From NCBI RefSeq assembly GCF_049933045.1, contig NZ_CP187926.1:1550001-1614000 (forward strand): 64,000 bases of DNA, written 5' to 3'. Position 1 is the first letter of the stretch. Each line of letters begins with the position of its first letter. The notes beneath the pieces were generated by a model, which saw only the letters and a list, made by a program, of their open reading frames with translations, had not been told where the DNA came from and did not search any database. Both the position numbers and the translations under genes were made by a program. Origin of the DNA: Pseudocolwellia sp049933045 (lineage in GTDB: Bacteria; Pseudomonadota; Gammaproteobacteria; Enterobacterales; Alteromonadaceae). This document shows positions 8,841 to 18,238 of this stretch, piece by piece.

Positions 8841-10425
8841 TGCTTGTATCTTTTAAACTAGAAAGTGTGTTATTCGCATATTCAGTGATAGTTTTTCGAT
8901 CTTCATCTGTTAGCGTTTGAGAGTTTTCTAATCTGCCAGTTAAATCAGAAGGTAAGCTACTGATGCTTTTTAGTAATAAGTCTTTAGCTTTTGTCATTTC
9001 TGCTAAAGGCACTGTATCAAACAGTCCTGAAGTTAACGTAATTAAAAGCACTATTTGTTCTGAAACAGGGATTGGTGATGATTCAGGTTGGCGTAATACA
9101 GCTCTGATCCTGCGTCCATGTTCTATTGATTTTGCTGTATCTTCATCTAAACGTGCACCAAATCTAGCAAATGTTTCAAGTTCTTCAGATTGAGCATAAG
9201 TAAGTTTTAGATCACCAGCGACAGTACGAAAAGCGGCACGTTGCGCTTTACCACCAACACGAGAAACTGATTTACCGACATCAACAGCAGGTAATACACC
9301 CAATTCGAATAAAGATGGTGATAAATATAATTGTCCATCTGTAATGGAAATCAAATTCGTAGGTATATAGGCAGAAATATTTTGTGCTTCTGTTTCAATA
9401 ATAGGAAGTGCTGTAAGTGAACCGCCACCCAATGCTTTATTTAACTGTGTTGCACGTTCAAGTAGGCGTGAATGAATATAAAAAATATCTCCAGGAAAGG
9501 CTTCACGACCAGGCGGACGACGAAGTAATAACGACAATTCACGATAAGCTCGCGCATGCTTGGTTAAATCATCATATACAATAAGAACATCCCTGCCTTG
9601 TTCCATAAAATATTCAGCAATACTGGTTGCTGCATATGGTGCGATATATTGTAAGCCAGCAGGTTCATTGCCTTCAGTAACTACGACTACGGTATATGCC
9701 ATAGCACCTTGTTGACGAAGGGTCGCTACAGCTTTAGCAACACTTGAAGCACGCTGCCCAATGGCACAATATACACAAATCACATCTTTATCATGTTGAT
9801 TGAGAATAGTGTCGATAGCTATTGCTGTTTTTCCTGTCTGTCTATCTCCAAGAATAAGCTCGCGTTGACCTCGACCAATTGGGATCAAAGCATCAATAAC
9901 AATAAGGCCTGTTTGTAAGGGAACGGTTACTGCCGCGCGATCCATTATCGCTGTTGCCCTTCTTTCTATTGGTAAATGCACAGTCGATTGAATAGGAAGT
10001 CCCTCATCAAGCACCTGACCAAGCGGGTTAATGATCCGCCCAAGTAATTCATTACCAACGCATATATCCATTACTTTACCACTGCGCCTAACTTCATCAC
10101 CTGCTTGTAAATGTGAATATTCACCAAGTAACACAACACCTAACTCTTCTACATCAACATTAAAAACGATACCTTGAACATTCCCTGGAAAGATTATCAT
10201 CTCTTCAAAACCGGCATTAGGTAAGCCCGAAACTTTAGCAATACCTGTTGCTATATTGGTGATAACACCAATTTCATAAGGTTTCATTTCTGGTGTAAAT
10301 GCATTGCGCGCTTGCTGTATTAGGTTAAATGATTGATCGAGAATATTATCAAGTATTCCACTATTTTTTGTCGTATTTTCCCCAGCTAAAGCGTTAGGTT
10401 TTGCGCTATTAATGGCATCACTCAT
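8833..10425 (-). CDS. atpA: N-ATPase alpha subunit
   Basis: 530 residues, non-catalytic nucleotide-binding subunit of F1. It has a beta-barrel N-terminal domain, P-loop GDRQTGKT (193-200), DDLTKHARAYRELSLLLRRPPGREAFPGD, and the C-terminal helical domain. The length is slightly above the standard 513 because of an N-terminal extension before the barrel. It overlaps atpF by 8 bases at its start and atpG by 8 bases at its end, so the stoichiometry is probably set by translational coupling. It is part of the nine-gene N-ATPase operon that continues from xfp. Confidence 0.95.
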   Translation of the reverse strand: MSDAINSAKPNALAGENTTKNSGILDNILDQSFNLIQQARNAFTPEMKPYEIGVITNIATGIAKVSGLPNAGFEEMIIFPGNVQGIVFNVDVEELGVVLLGEYSHLQAGDEVRRSGKVMDICVGNELLGRIINPLGQVLDEGLPIQSTVHLPIERRATAIMDRAAVTVPLQTGLIVIDALIPIGRGQRELILGDRQTGKTAIAIDTILNQHDKDVICVYCAIGQRASSVAKAVATLRQQGAMAYTVVVVTEGNEPAGLQYIAPYAATSIAEYFMEQGRDVLIVYDDLTKHARAYRELSLLLRRPPGREAFPGDIFYIHSRLLERATQLNKALGGGSLTALPIIETEAQNISAYIPTNLISITDGQLYLSPSLFELGVLPAVDVGKSVSRVGGKAQRAAFRTVAGDLKLTYAQSEELETFARFGARLDEDTAKSIEHGRRIRAVLRQPESSPIPVSEQIVLLITLTSGLFDTVPLAEMTKAKDLLLKSISSLPSDLTGRLENSQTLTDEDRKTITEYANNTLSSLKDTSNE

Positions 10426-11287
10426 GTGAATCTTCTACAGGATTTTTGGCTTGTTTATTTTCTGTCAAATCATCATTATCAACTGTAACATCGGTTCTGT
10501 TTTTAGTTTTATTCTTATTAAGCTGTACACTTTTTCCTTTCAATAACTGAACAACGTTTTGTTCTAGCGATAACAAATAGTCGTTAATATTCCAGCCAAT
10601 TTTTTGTCCGTTAGCACTGAGTTCTATACCACTAATAGAATCCGTTGATATGATAAATTTTAAGTTAATATCTACGTCAAATGTTGAATTTATTGCATCA
10701 TTAATTGCGGTGCGATCTGTATTAGATAAATCAAACGCACTACTTAATACAACAGGTTCCGATGTGTTTTTTATCCCTTTACCTAGTGTACTTTTTGTTG
10801 ATGATTCAAGCTCACTCAACTGCTTTATAAATACTTGAGTAACCTGTTGTTCTAAATTTGTTGTAGCAAGGTCATTCAACACTTTTCGAGTAATGGCAAA
10901 TACTTCATCACTGGTTTTACGACTTAACATCATTTTCAGATCTTCAGCATCTTTTACCATTATTTCTCGATGCTTTTGACGTAATGTTTCAGCCTCTAGC
11001 TTAGATTCAGAGAGTAAATGTTCTCGTTCTTTATCTGCTTCATCTTTTGCTTGTTGAAATAGCTTGTCTCGTTCTTGGTCAAATTTTGTATTTTTATCTT
11101 TAAATGTATCTCTCTCAGTTTTTGCCTGATCTTGTTTGTATGCAGCATCTTCGAGTTCGTTAGCAATTCGCTGTTCGCGATCATCAATCGCGTGCAAAAT
11201 GGGTTGATAAAGATAACGTTTTAGTAGCCATATCAATATGAGGAAATTAATCGCTTGAGCTGCCACAGTGAACCAATCGATTAACAT
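10418..11287 (-). CDS. atpF: N-ATPase b subunit with a delta-like C-terminal domain
   Basis: 289 residues, much longer than a normal b subunit (about 156). A single membrane helix (about 8-24) is followed by a charged coiled coil (35-165) that forms the peripheral stalk. Residues about 178-250 (NLKFIISTDSISGIELSANG and on) resemble the C-terminal half of the delta subunit, which normally reads roughly DPSLIGGIxIxxGDKxID. No atpH (delta) gene is present in the operon, so the delta function seems to be fused here. The tail after 250 is low-complexity and charged. It overlaps atpA by 8 bases and follows atpE after 3 bases. Confidence 0.88.
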   Translation of the reverse strand: MLIDWFTVAAQAINFLILIWLLKRYLYQPILHAIDDREQRIANELEDAAYKQDQAKTERDTFKDKNTKFDQERDKLFQQAKDEADKEREHLLSESKLEAETLRQKHREIMVKDAEDLKMMLSRKTSDEVFAITRKVLNDLATTNLEQQVTQVFIKQLSELESSTKSTLGKGIKNTSEPVVLSSAFDLSNTDRTAINDAINSTFDVDINLKFIISTDSISGIELSANGQKIGWNINDYLLSLEQNVVQLLKGKSVQLNKNKTKNRTDVTVDNDDLTENKQAKNPVEDSHE

Positions 11288-11290
11288 GGT

Positions 11291-11572
11291 TTAAGTTCCC
11301 GCTACTTGAGATACAGCAAAATTCCAAAAAGGATTGGCAAATAGCAATATCATAGATACCACAAAACAATAAATTGCAGTTGATTCAATCATAGCTAAAC
11401 CTACAAAAAGGGTACGTGTAATGGTCGCAGAAGCATCAGGTTGTTGCGCTAATGCACTTAATGCTGCAGCAACCGCACGTCCTTCACCCAGAGCTGGGCC
11501 TATACAACCAATACTAGTGGTTATGCCTGAAATAATTATCGAAGCGACTGCGATCATTGTCATACTGTCCAT
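11291..11572 (-). CDS. atpE: N-ATPase c subunit (rotor ring)
   Basis: 93 residues from the ATG at 11572, which has GGAG six bases upstream; the longer frame from 11593 lacks a ribosome site. Two membrane helices joined by a polar loop (AQQPD) form the hairpin. The ion site has E63-S64-T65 and Y68, the set seen in sodium-binding c subunits such as Ilyobacter tartaricus (E65, S66, Y70). E30 stands where that protein has Gln32, giving the double-carboxylate pattern reported for N-ATPases. Na+ specificity is predicted for the family, but proton use cannot be excluded from sequence. A 111-base gap separates it from atpB, the largest gap inside the operon. Confidence 0.92.
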   Translation of the reverse strand: MDSMTMIAVASIIISGITTSIGCIGPALGEGRAVAAALSALAQQPDASATITRTLFVGLAMIESTAIYCFVVSMILLFANPFWNFAVSQVAGT

Positions 11573-11683
11573 GCTATCTCCAAATCTACCCATATTTAAT
11601 TAAGTACCTATTTGTTTAAGTAAATAATTAACTAAGGTAATTGTTAAGTTGTGGTTAATTGATGTTATTTTTTATGCTTTTTG

Positions 11684-12373
11684 CTAATTGTTGGACTGTT
11701 TATTCGGTTCACGAGAACGTGTTGCGGCAGCAATATATACTGCTGCAAGAATGGTAAAAATATAGGCTTGAACTATGCCTGTAAGTAACCCTAAAGCTGT
11801 TATTACGATAGGAAATATGAAAGGCGTGATGGTCAATAAAATTCCAAGAATCATTGCCCCACTCATCATGTTTCCAAATAAACGTACTGCCAATGCCAAT
11901 GTCCGAGAAAGTTCACTGATGATATTAAATGGCAACATGATCATAGTGGGAGCCATATAAGATTTGAGATAGTTAACAATGCCCTGCTCAGAAATACCGA
12001 ACATTGGAACGGCGATAAATACGCATAATGCCAGTGCCGTTGTAGTTGATAAAGATGCTGTTGGTGGCTCATAGCCAGGGACAATCGTGAAGATACTGGC
12101 GGTCACTAAAAACAAAAACATTGTGCCAAGAAAATATAGGTATTTTTTAGCTTGTTTTAAACCTACTTCTTCAATCTGCTTTTCAATACCTGTAACAATA
12201 ATTTCTAGAAAATTCTTCCAACGTGAACGATGTAATTTTGTTGATAAATTACGAGTAATAAACACCGAGCTTAAGGTTAACAACAGCATTAAAGCCCATG
12301 TAAAAGCTATGGTTGCATTAATTTTGAGAAAACCAAGTTGCCAATATATAACTGCATCAGGACTAAGGTGCAT
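11684..12373 (-). CDS. atpB: N-ATPase a subunit
   Basis: 229 residues, polytopic membrane subunit that forms the ion half-channels beside the c ring. The essential arginine is in LSRTLALAVRLFGNMMSG (R164). Five to six membrane helices are predicted at about 22-42, 78-98, 112-130, 140-160, 172-192 and 195-220. The start codon overlaps the end of atpR by 11 bases. It is shorter than the enteric a subunit (271), as is usual in N-ATPases. Confidence 0.93.
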   Translation of the reverse strand: MHLSPDAVIYWQLGFLKINATIAFTWALMLLLTLSSVFITRNLSTKLHRSRWKNFLEIIVTGIEKQIEEVGLKQAKKYLYFLGTMFLFLVTASIFTIVPGYEPPTASLSTTTALALCVFIAVPMFGISEQGIVNYLKSYMAPTMIMLPFNIISELSRTLALAVRLFGNMMSGAMILGILLTITPFIFPIVITALGLLTGIVQAYIFTILAAVYIAAATRSREPNKQSNN

Positions 12374-12734
12374 GATGTGACCCCTGTGATGTATTCAAAT
12401 CTTCAGGAGGGTGTTCTTCGGAGATGTTTTCAATAGATTTTAAGTTAGAAACAGCACTGGAAATCACTCTTGAAATGATAAATCGCGCGATAATAAAACC
12501 TGAGAAGCAAACCATCAAACGTAACCAAGCTGGATCAACTGTTTGGTATATAACAACTAAATAAAAACCTGAAACGGTTACACTCATTCGCACCACAAAA
12601 CTGATGACTATCCAAGAAGCAGGATGTGTCGATTGAACACTTTTTTGTACCGTCCACCATAAGCCAATAAAAAAGAAGCTTCCAAACCATAAGCCTAGTA
12701 GGAATATCAAGATCAACCCTAGTAAATCACTCAT
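12363..12734 (-). CDS. atpR: N-ATPase accessory membrane protein AtpR
   Basis: 123 residues from the ATG at 12734 (AGGAAG about nine bases upstream); an ATG at 12743 is too close to that site. Three membrane helices are predicted (about 4-24, 35-60, 65-85) and the C-terminal tail is acidic. AtpR is found only in N-ATPase operons, between atpQ and atpB. Polar and arginine residues in the helices (VVRMSV) have led others to suggest a role in c-ring assembly or ion handling, but the function is not established. Confidence 0.82.
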   Translation of the reverse strand: MSDLLGLILIFLLGLWFGSFFFIGLWWTVQKSVQSTHPASWIVISFVVRMSVTVSGFYLVVIYQTVDPAWLRLMVCFSGFIIARFIISRVISSAVSNLKSIENISEEHPPEDLNTSQGSHHAP

Positions 12735-12735
12735 T

Positions 12736-13095
12736 CTAATCATCTTCCTTTTGGTTTGTTGTTTGCTCTTCGCGTATGGCCAAATCTTCTTTCTCTATCC
12801 AATGCCAAGCATTAAAACAACCTATTGCCAAACCACCGACTAACAATGCCAGTGTCCAAGATCTTTCACTTGGATAATGAACATCGAGGTAAACGCCAAT
12901 GCTTGCTCCAATTAATGTAGGAATAGTGACAGACCAACCGATAAGTCCCATCATGCCTAAACCAAACCATACTCGTTGGTGTGCATTACCTCTAGACTTT
13001 AACTTTCGAGCCGCTTTTATAGCGACTTGACTGGCTAATGCAGACTTAATTTTGTCGGTTGATCCCGACTTGTGGTCATTGATGTTTTTTTGCAT
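12736..13095 (-). CDS. atpQ: N-ATPase AtpQ (AtpI-like membrane protein)
   Basis: 119 residues. A basic N-terminal 40 residues is followed by two membrane helices (about 45-70 and 80-100) with GASIGVYLD between them, the pattern of the AtpI/AtpZ family that helps assemble the c ring. It sits between atpC and atpR, 13 bases after atpC, which matches the N-ATPase order. The C-terminus is acidic and disordered (REEQTTNQKEDD). Confidence 0.85.
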   Translation of the reverse strand: MQKNINDHKSGSTDKIKSALASQVAIKAARKLKSRGNAHQRVWFGLGMMGLIGWSVTIPTLIGASIGVYLDVHYPSERSWTLALLVGGLAIGCFNAWHWIEKEDLAIREEQTTNQKEDD

Positions 13096-13108
13096 AACTC
13101 ACAGCTCT

Positions 13109-13498
13109 TTATTGTTGTTTAAAGTTGACAAACATACGCAGAAAACCGTTTTCTAATTTTGCCATTACCGTACGTACTTGTTGTTCTTGGTCATTGATAA
13201 CAAGAAAGTCTTCTTCTACAACAGAATGTAGCTGACTTAAATCACTGCCCGCTAAAGCATTACGTACTGAGATCAATACATCAGCTCCTGTTTTTACCAA
13301 CACACCTTCATCAACAGCCACAAATAGTTCACCATCAGCTACAGTTGAAAATGTTAGAATTCCGGGTGTTAGTACTGCCACACAATCAAGGCGATGAGCT
13401 AATAAGCCGTAAGAGCCTTGGCTAGTTTCTACAATAATTTCAGTAACATCTGTTTTATCAATGAATATTTGTGACGGTAAAAGTAGTTTAAGATGCAT
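13109..13498 (-). CDS. atpC: N-ATPase epsilon subunit
   Basis: 129 residues from the ATG at 13498 (MHLKLLLPSQIF), which matches the usual N-terminus; an ATG at 13513 would add five residues. The beta-sandwich domain (1-85) is present with YGLLAHRLDCVAVLTPGIL. The C-terminal helical part is present but diverged (QEQQVRTVMAKLENGFLRM), so an inhibitory role on ATP hydrolysis is uncertain. It overlaps atpD by 11 bases. Confidence 0.92.
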   Translation of the reverse strand: MHLKLLLPSQIFIDKTDVTEIIVETSQGSYGLLAHRLDCVAVLTPGILTFSTVADGELFVAVDEGVLVKTGADVLISVRNALAGSDLSQLHSVVEEDFLVINDQEQQVRTVMAKLENGFLRMFVNFKQQ

Positions 13499-14975
13499 TT
13501 TCACTGCTCTCATCTACATGCTCTTCTTTTACTTTTTCTGAGCTTGGTGATTGTTTTTGTTTGGCTTCGTCTATTTTACCTATCATGTACAGAGCACTTT
13601 CTGGATAATCTTTAAACTCATCATTTAAAATGCGTTGGCAACCATCTAACGAATCAGCAAGGCTAACAAGTTTGCCTTTATGGCCTGTAAATTGTTCTGT
13701 AGTAAAAAATGGTTGCGTAAGAAAACGTTCTAACCGACGTGCACGGCCAACCACCAAACGATCTTCAGGTGAAAGTTGTTCTAAACCTAACATCGCAATA
13801 ATATCTTTAAGTTCAGCATACTGAGCCAAGGTACTTCGAACTTTTTGAGCCAGTTGATAATGTTCTTCACCCACGATTCCTGGACTTGCCATTTTTGAAT
13901 TAGATTGTAAGGGATCAATAGCTGGAAACAGTCCTTCGCTGGCACGCTGACGTGATAAAACAATGGAGGCAGACAAGTGTGAAAAAGTGTGTACAGCTGC
14001 CGGATCAGTAAAATCATCTGCGGGCACATACACCGCTTGAATAGAAGTGATAGCGCCATTGTTGGTATTAGCAATTCGCTCTTCTAAACCAGCCAATTCT
14101 GTTCCCATAGTCGGTTGATAACCAAGACGTGAAGGCATTTGGCCCATTAATCCAGATACTTCAGAACCTGCCTGAATAAAACGAAAAATATTATCGATTA
14201 ATAACAAAACATCACGGTGTTCATCATCTCTAAAATACTCAGCCATGGTTAACGCTGCTTGACCAACACGAAATCGACTGCCTGGTGGTTCGTTCATTTG
14301 GCCAAAAACCATAACCATATTAGGTAAAACACCCGCTTCTTTCATTTCTCGATACAGTTCTTCGCCTTCTCTACAACGCTCACCAATACCGCAGAAAATG
14401 CTAACACCTTTATGTTTGCCAACCATGTTGTGGATCATTTCTGTGAGCAAAACAGTTTTACCCACACCCGCGCCACCAAAAAGGCCCGCTTTCCCCCCTT
14501 TTTCCAACGGCACTAAAACATCAATAACTTTTATTCCTGTTATAAAAATAGTAGATTGTGTTGAGCGTTCTTTAAGGGGTGGAGGTGCACGATGAACTGA
14601 ACGCCATTCAACGTCATCTACACTTCCTTCGGTATCGATTGGTTTACCAAACACATCAAACATGCGTGATAAAATAGCCTTGCCAACAGGCGCTAATAAA
14701 GGTTTTCCGCTGTCTTCTACTTGCATACCTCGTGCTAAACCTTGGGTAGGTGTTAAGGCAATACAACGTACTTGCTTGGCATTTCGTTGTTCTAATACTT
14801 CAATAACAACTTTATCTATATCAGTTTCGCCTAACGCACTTAAATCTACGGTGAGAATTGAATGAATACGGGGCAGTTTTTTATCAAAACATACGTCAAT
14901 CACACTGCCACGTATCGCTATAATACTGCCAAGGTTAATTTCAGTGTCAGAAGTGTTTAAACTTGTTCCACTCAT
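13488..14975 (-). CDS. atpD: N-ATPase beta subunit (catalytic)
   Basis: 495 residues from the ATG at 14975, which forms an ATGA overlap with the xfp stop; in-frame starts at 14990 and 14996 are possible. The catalytic P-loop is GGAGVGKT (167-174), followed by GERCREGEELYREM, Walker B DVLLLIDN and the IQAVYVPADDFTDPA loop. The C-terminal tail is longer than usual and acidic. As first gene of the atpDCQRBEFAG block it shows that this is the N-type ATPase. Coupling to xfp means ATP-consuming ion pumping and phosphoketolase are made together. Confidence 0.95.
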   Translation of the reverse strand: MSGTSLNTSDTEINLGSIIAIRGSVIDVCFDKKLPRIHSILTVDLSALGETDIDKVVIEVLEQRNAKQVRCIALTPTQGLARGMQVEDSGKPLLAPVGKAILSRMFDVFGKPIDTEGSVDDVEWRSVHRAPPPLKERSTQSTIFITGIKVIDVLVPLEKGGKAGLFGGAGVGKTVLLTEMIHNMVGKHKGVSIFCGIGERCREGEELYREMKEAGVLPNMVMVFGQMNEPPGSRFRVGQAALTMAEYFRDDEHRDVLLLIDNIFRFIQAGSEVSGLMGQMPSRLGYQPTMGTELAGLEERIANTNNGAITSIQAVYVPADDFTDPAAVHTFSHLSASIVLSRQRASEGLFPAIDPLQSNSKMASPGIVGEEHYQLAQKVRSTLAQYAELKDIIAMLGLEQLSPEDRLVVGRARRLERFLTQPFFTTEQFTGHKGKLVSLADSLDGCQRILNDEFKDYPESALYMIGKIDEAKQKQSPSSEKVKEEHVDESSENAS

Positions 14976-17365
14976 GTTGTGGCTACCCATTGCCAATCTC
15001 GAATTTCAGGCATGTCTTGGCCATTGATGTTGATATATTTTTTATGTTCGATTAACTTTTTATTTAATATATCTATAAGCTCAGTACCTTTTGAACCTGT
15101 TTGTGGCAAACGCGTGATCGTATCTATTACCAAGTGATAACGGTCAATTTCATTTAATACGGTCATATCAAAAGCTGTAGTAATGGTGCCTTCTTCTTTA
15201 TAACCACGTACATGTATATTGTGGTGATTAGTGCGTCTATAGGTCAATTGATGAATAAGTGATGGATAAGCATGAAAAGCAAAAATCACAGGTTTGTTAG
15301 TGGTAAATAAAGCATCAAAGTCTTGTGTATTTAAACCATGAGGATGTTCAGTTTCTGGCTGTAAACGCATCAGATCGACAACATTAACTACACGAACTTT
15401 TAAGTTAGGCAGGTATTCTCGTAAAATTGATACTGCTGCTAATGTTTCCAGTGTAGGCACGTCTCCACAGCAGGCCATAACAACATCAGGTTCTTGATCA
15501 ATATCATCATCTTTGATATTTCCAGCCCAATGCCAAATACCTATACCTAGCGCACAATGTTTTTCAGCATCTTCAATCGATAACCATTGAGGAGCTGGAT
15601 GTTTACCTGCAATAACAACATTTACGTAATGACGACTTCGTAAACAATGGTCCATAACTGACAATAAACAATTGGCATCTGGTGGTAAATAAACGCGAAC
15701 AATTTCAGCTTTTTTATTAACGACTACATCGATAAAGCCAGGATCTTGATGAGTAAAACCATTATGGTCTTGGCGCCAAACATGGGAAGCAAGTAAATAA
15801 TTTAGGGAGGCTATTTTAGGTCGCCAAGGCAATGTTGATGATACTTTCAACCATTTTGCATGTTGATTAAACATGGAATCGATAATATGGATAAAAGCTT
15901 CGTAACAGTTAAAAATACCATGACGTCCAGTCAGTAAATAACCTTCAAGCCAGCCTTCACATTGATGCTCACTAAGCATTTCTAAAACGCGTCCGCTTGG
16001 AGCTAAAAATTGATCATTATGATAAGTTGGTAAATTCCACTGTCTGCGTGTGGTTTCAAACAAGGCACCCAGGCCATTAGAAAGTGTTTCATCAGGACCA
16101 AAAACACGGAAATTCTGTTCATCATCATTTAACTTGGTAACATCACGCAAAAAAGGGCCAAGCACGCGTGTATCGCCAACGCCTTTTAAACCTAGAGTAG
16201 TAACTTCACAGGCGTAATCACGATAATTGGGCATTTTTAAATCTTGCAGTAATAAACCACCATTGGCATGAGGATTTGACCCCATACGACGATCACCCTT
16301 AGGTGCTAACTCTGCTATTTCTGGTAATAAGTGACCTGATTCGTCAAAAAGTTCTTCAGGACGATAACTTTTGAGCCAATCACTTAATAATTTTAAATGT
16401 TCAGGAGATTTTGATGGTGCTGAAATAGGTACTTGATGGGCACGAGAAGTTCCTTCAATCTTTTGTCCATCAACTTCTTTAGGACCTGTCCAGCCCTTAG
16501 GTGAATTAAGTATTATCATTGGCCAAGCAGGACGGTTTAAATCGTCATTTTCACGAGCATTTTTCTGAAATTTGATAATAAGGTTCATCGCTTTATCAAG
16601 GGCTACTGCCATATCTTGATGCATGAGAAGTGGATCATGACCTTCAACAAAAATTGGTGTCCAACCATAGCCACGCATTAACTGAGTTAATTCTTCATCT
16701 GAAATACGAGCAAGAATAGTTGGATTGGCAATTTTGTAGCCATTGAGATGTAATATGGGTAAAACGGCACCATCTGAAACTGGGTTGAGAAACTTATTAC
16801 TGTGCCAAGCTGTTGCTAGTGGGCCTGTTTCAGCTTCACCATCACCTACCACACAAGTAACAATTAAGTCAGGATTATCAAAAACCGCACCAAAAGAATG
16901 ACTAAGAGAATAACCGAGTTCTCCTCCTTCATGGATAGAACCAGGACATTCTGGCGAAGCATGGCTAGGAATACCACCAGGAAAAGAAAACTGTAGAAAT
17001 AATTTTTGTAAACCGGCTTCATCTTGAGTGATATCGGGATAAATTTCGCTATAGGTACCCTCAAGATAAGTATTAGCAACAACTGCAGGTCCACCATGGC
17101 CAGGGCCTGAAACATAAATCATATTTAAATCATATTGTTTAATTATTCGATTTAAATGTACATAAATGAAATTTTGACCAGGAGTTGTACCCCAGTGACC
17201 AAGCAACATAGCTTTAATATCACTAAGTTCTAAAGGTCGTTTTAACAAAGGGTTATTACATAAATAAATTTGACCTACAGATAAATAATTAGTCGCTCGC
17301 CAATAAGCATCTATCAAACCTAATTGTTCTGCAGTGAGTTTTCTATTCTTATCCTTGATTTGCAT
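14972..17365 (-). CDS. xfp: Xylulose-5-phosphate/fructose-6-phosphate phosphoketolase
   Basis: 797 residues, the normal family length. The enzyme splits xylulose 5-phosphate (or fructose 6-phosphate) with phosphate to acetyl phosphate plus glyceraldehyde 3-phosphate (or erythrose 4-phosphate), using thiamine diphosphate. Signature stretches are visible: GPGHGGPAVVANTYLEGTY, SHASPECPGSIHEGGELGYSLSHS, and the cofactor motif GDGEAETGPLATAWHSNKFLNP. Start ATG 17365 has GGAG eight bases upstream. Acetate kinase at 36079 can turn its acetyl phosphate into ATP. The stop overlaps atpD (ATGA), making xfp the first gene of a ten-gene operon. Confidence 0.97.
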   Translation of the reverse strand: MQIKDKNRKLTAEQLGLIDAYWRATNYLSVGQIYLCNNPLLKRPLELSDIKAMLLGHWGTTPGQNFIYVHLNRIIKQYDLNMIYVSGPGHGGPAVVANTYLEGTYSEIYPDITQDEAGLQKLFLQFSFPGGIPSHASPECPGSIHEGGELGYSLSHSFGAVFDNPDLIVTCVVGDGEAETGPLATAWHSNKFLNPVSDGAVLPILHLNGYKIANPTILARISDEELTQLMRGYGWTPIFVEGHDPLLMHQDMAVALDKAMNLIIKFQKNARENDDLNRPAWPMIILNSPKGWTGPKEVDGQKIEGTSRAHQVPISAPSKSPEHLKLLSDWLKSYRPEELFDESGHLLPEIAELAPKGDRRMGSNPHANGGLLLQDLKMPNYRDYACEVTTLGLKGVGDTRVLGPFLRDVTKLNDDEQNFRVFGPDETLSNGLGALFETTRRQWNLPTYHNDQFLAPSGRVLEMLSEHQCEGWLEGYLLTGRHGIFNCYEAFIHIIDSMFNQHAKWLKVSSTLPWRPKIASLNYLLASHVWRQDHNGFTHQDPGFIDVVVNKKAEIVRVYLPPDANCLLSVMDHCLRSRHYVNVVIAGKHPAPQWLSIEDAEKHCALGIGIWHWAGNIKDDDIDQEPDVVMACCGDVPTLETLAAVSILREYLPNLKVRVVNVVDLMRLQPETEHPHGLNTQDFDALFTTNKPVIFAFHAYPSLIHQLTYRRTNHHNIHVRGYKEEGTITTAFDMTVLNEIDRYHLVIDTITRLPQTGSKGTELIDILNKKLIEHKKYININGQDMPEIRDWQWVATT

Positions 17366-17592
17366 CTTTAGTACTCCGTAGAGCTTGATTTACGCTCTTA
17401 AAGATAAAATATTCATCAACGAAATTATCGCCACTTCTGACCCATAAATAATCCAAGATGTGAATTCTCTCATTGCCAATAGCTAGCTATTGAACAATCG
17501 AGCATCTTATCCTTATTTATTTCTGATAGGCATAACAAGATCACAAACTTAATCAGATTGGCATCAGGCAGTTGAAAACATTAAGTTATGAA

Positions 17593-17829
17593 TTAACTTT
17601 TTTTGATTTCTTCTTTCATTTTGACAAATTCTTCCTGCTCTATATCGCCACGAGCATAACGCTCATTAAGAATGTCTATGGCAGTTTTATCTAGAAGAGA
17701 AGAATAACGACGATTAGTGCGGTAGCTATAACCCCAATGACTAAAGTTTGAAATGAACAATAACCAAATACCAAACCATAAAAACCAACCCCAACCCGTA
17801 TACCAATCATTCCAATATGCATGTTCCAT
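17593..17829 (-). CDS. Small membrane protein with SHOCT domain
   Basis: 78 residues. An aromatic-rich membrane helix (about 10-30, WGWFLWFGIWLLFI) is followed by a short linker and a C-terminal SHOCT motif (AIDILNERYARGDIEQEEFVKMKEEI, 50-76). SHOCT domains are short two-helix modules that mediate oligomerisation, often in membrane-stress proteins. A good ribosome site (AGGAGG region) precedes the ATG at 17829. An inferred Crp-type site with a TATAAT box lies 60-100 bases upstream, so the gene may respond to the island regulator. It stands alone between xfp and the next small gene. Confidence 0.85.
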   Translation of the reverse strand: MEHAYWNDWYTGWGWFLWFGIWLLFISNFSHWGYSYRTNRRYSSLLDKTAIDILNERYARGDIEQEEFVKMKEEIKKS

Positions 17830-17888
17830 TTTATCCTCCTATTGGATAATAAAAGCCTTGTAACATCGTAGCTGTCACCGATTAGTGA

Positions 17889-17930
17889 ATTATAAAGCTA
17901 GCTACGTTATTACTCTGTGCGATAACACAC
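17889..17930 (-). promoter_or_regulatory. Island motif site A and -10 box ahead of the SHOCT gene
   Basis: On the minus strand, GTGTGTTATCGCACAGAGT (17930-17912) matches the island motif GTKNNNTANCGNACAGA. A perfect TATAAT lies at 17894-17889, 32 bases from the palindrome centre, as at class II Crp/Fnr-activated promoters. The start codon is about 60 bases further. Binding by a Crp-like protein is inferred. Confidence 0.7.
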
Positions 17931-18238
17931 CTAAAGGCATAATGAGATTTATGCCATATGGAAGAAGAGGTAAATCAAGAGGTTTATTTATACTTAGGGT
18001 TATTTACATTTAAACTATGCAACATTGGTATATCGGAGGGAAAAGACTAATTGCCATTAAATTTCTCAAAAAATTATTTATACATTGAAGTGTGTACTTA
18101 AAGTGTAATGCTTTTTTTTTTTCTGTAGAGATATTTGTCATTTTGTTTTCCAAGAAAAATCTTAGTATGTGAATTTTTCATGTGAAATATCAGCCCCTCC
18201 ATGATGAAAGAACTGATCAAGTTATTTTGCAGACTGCA

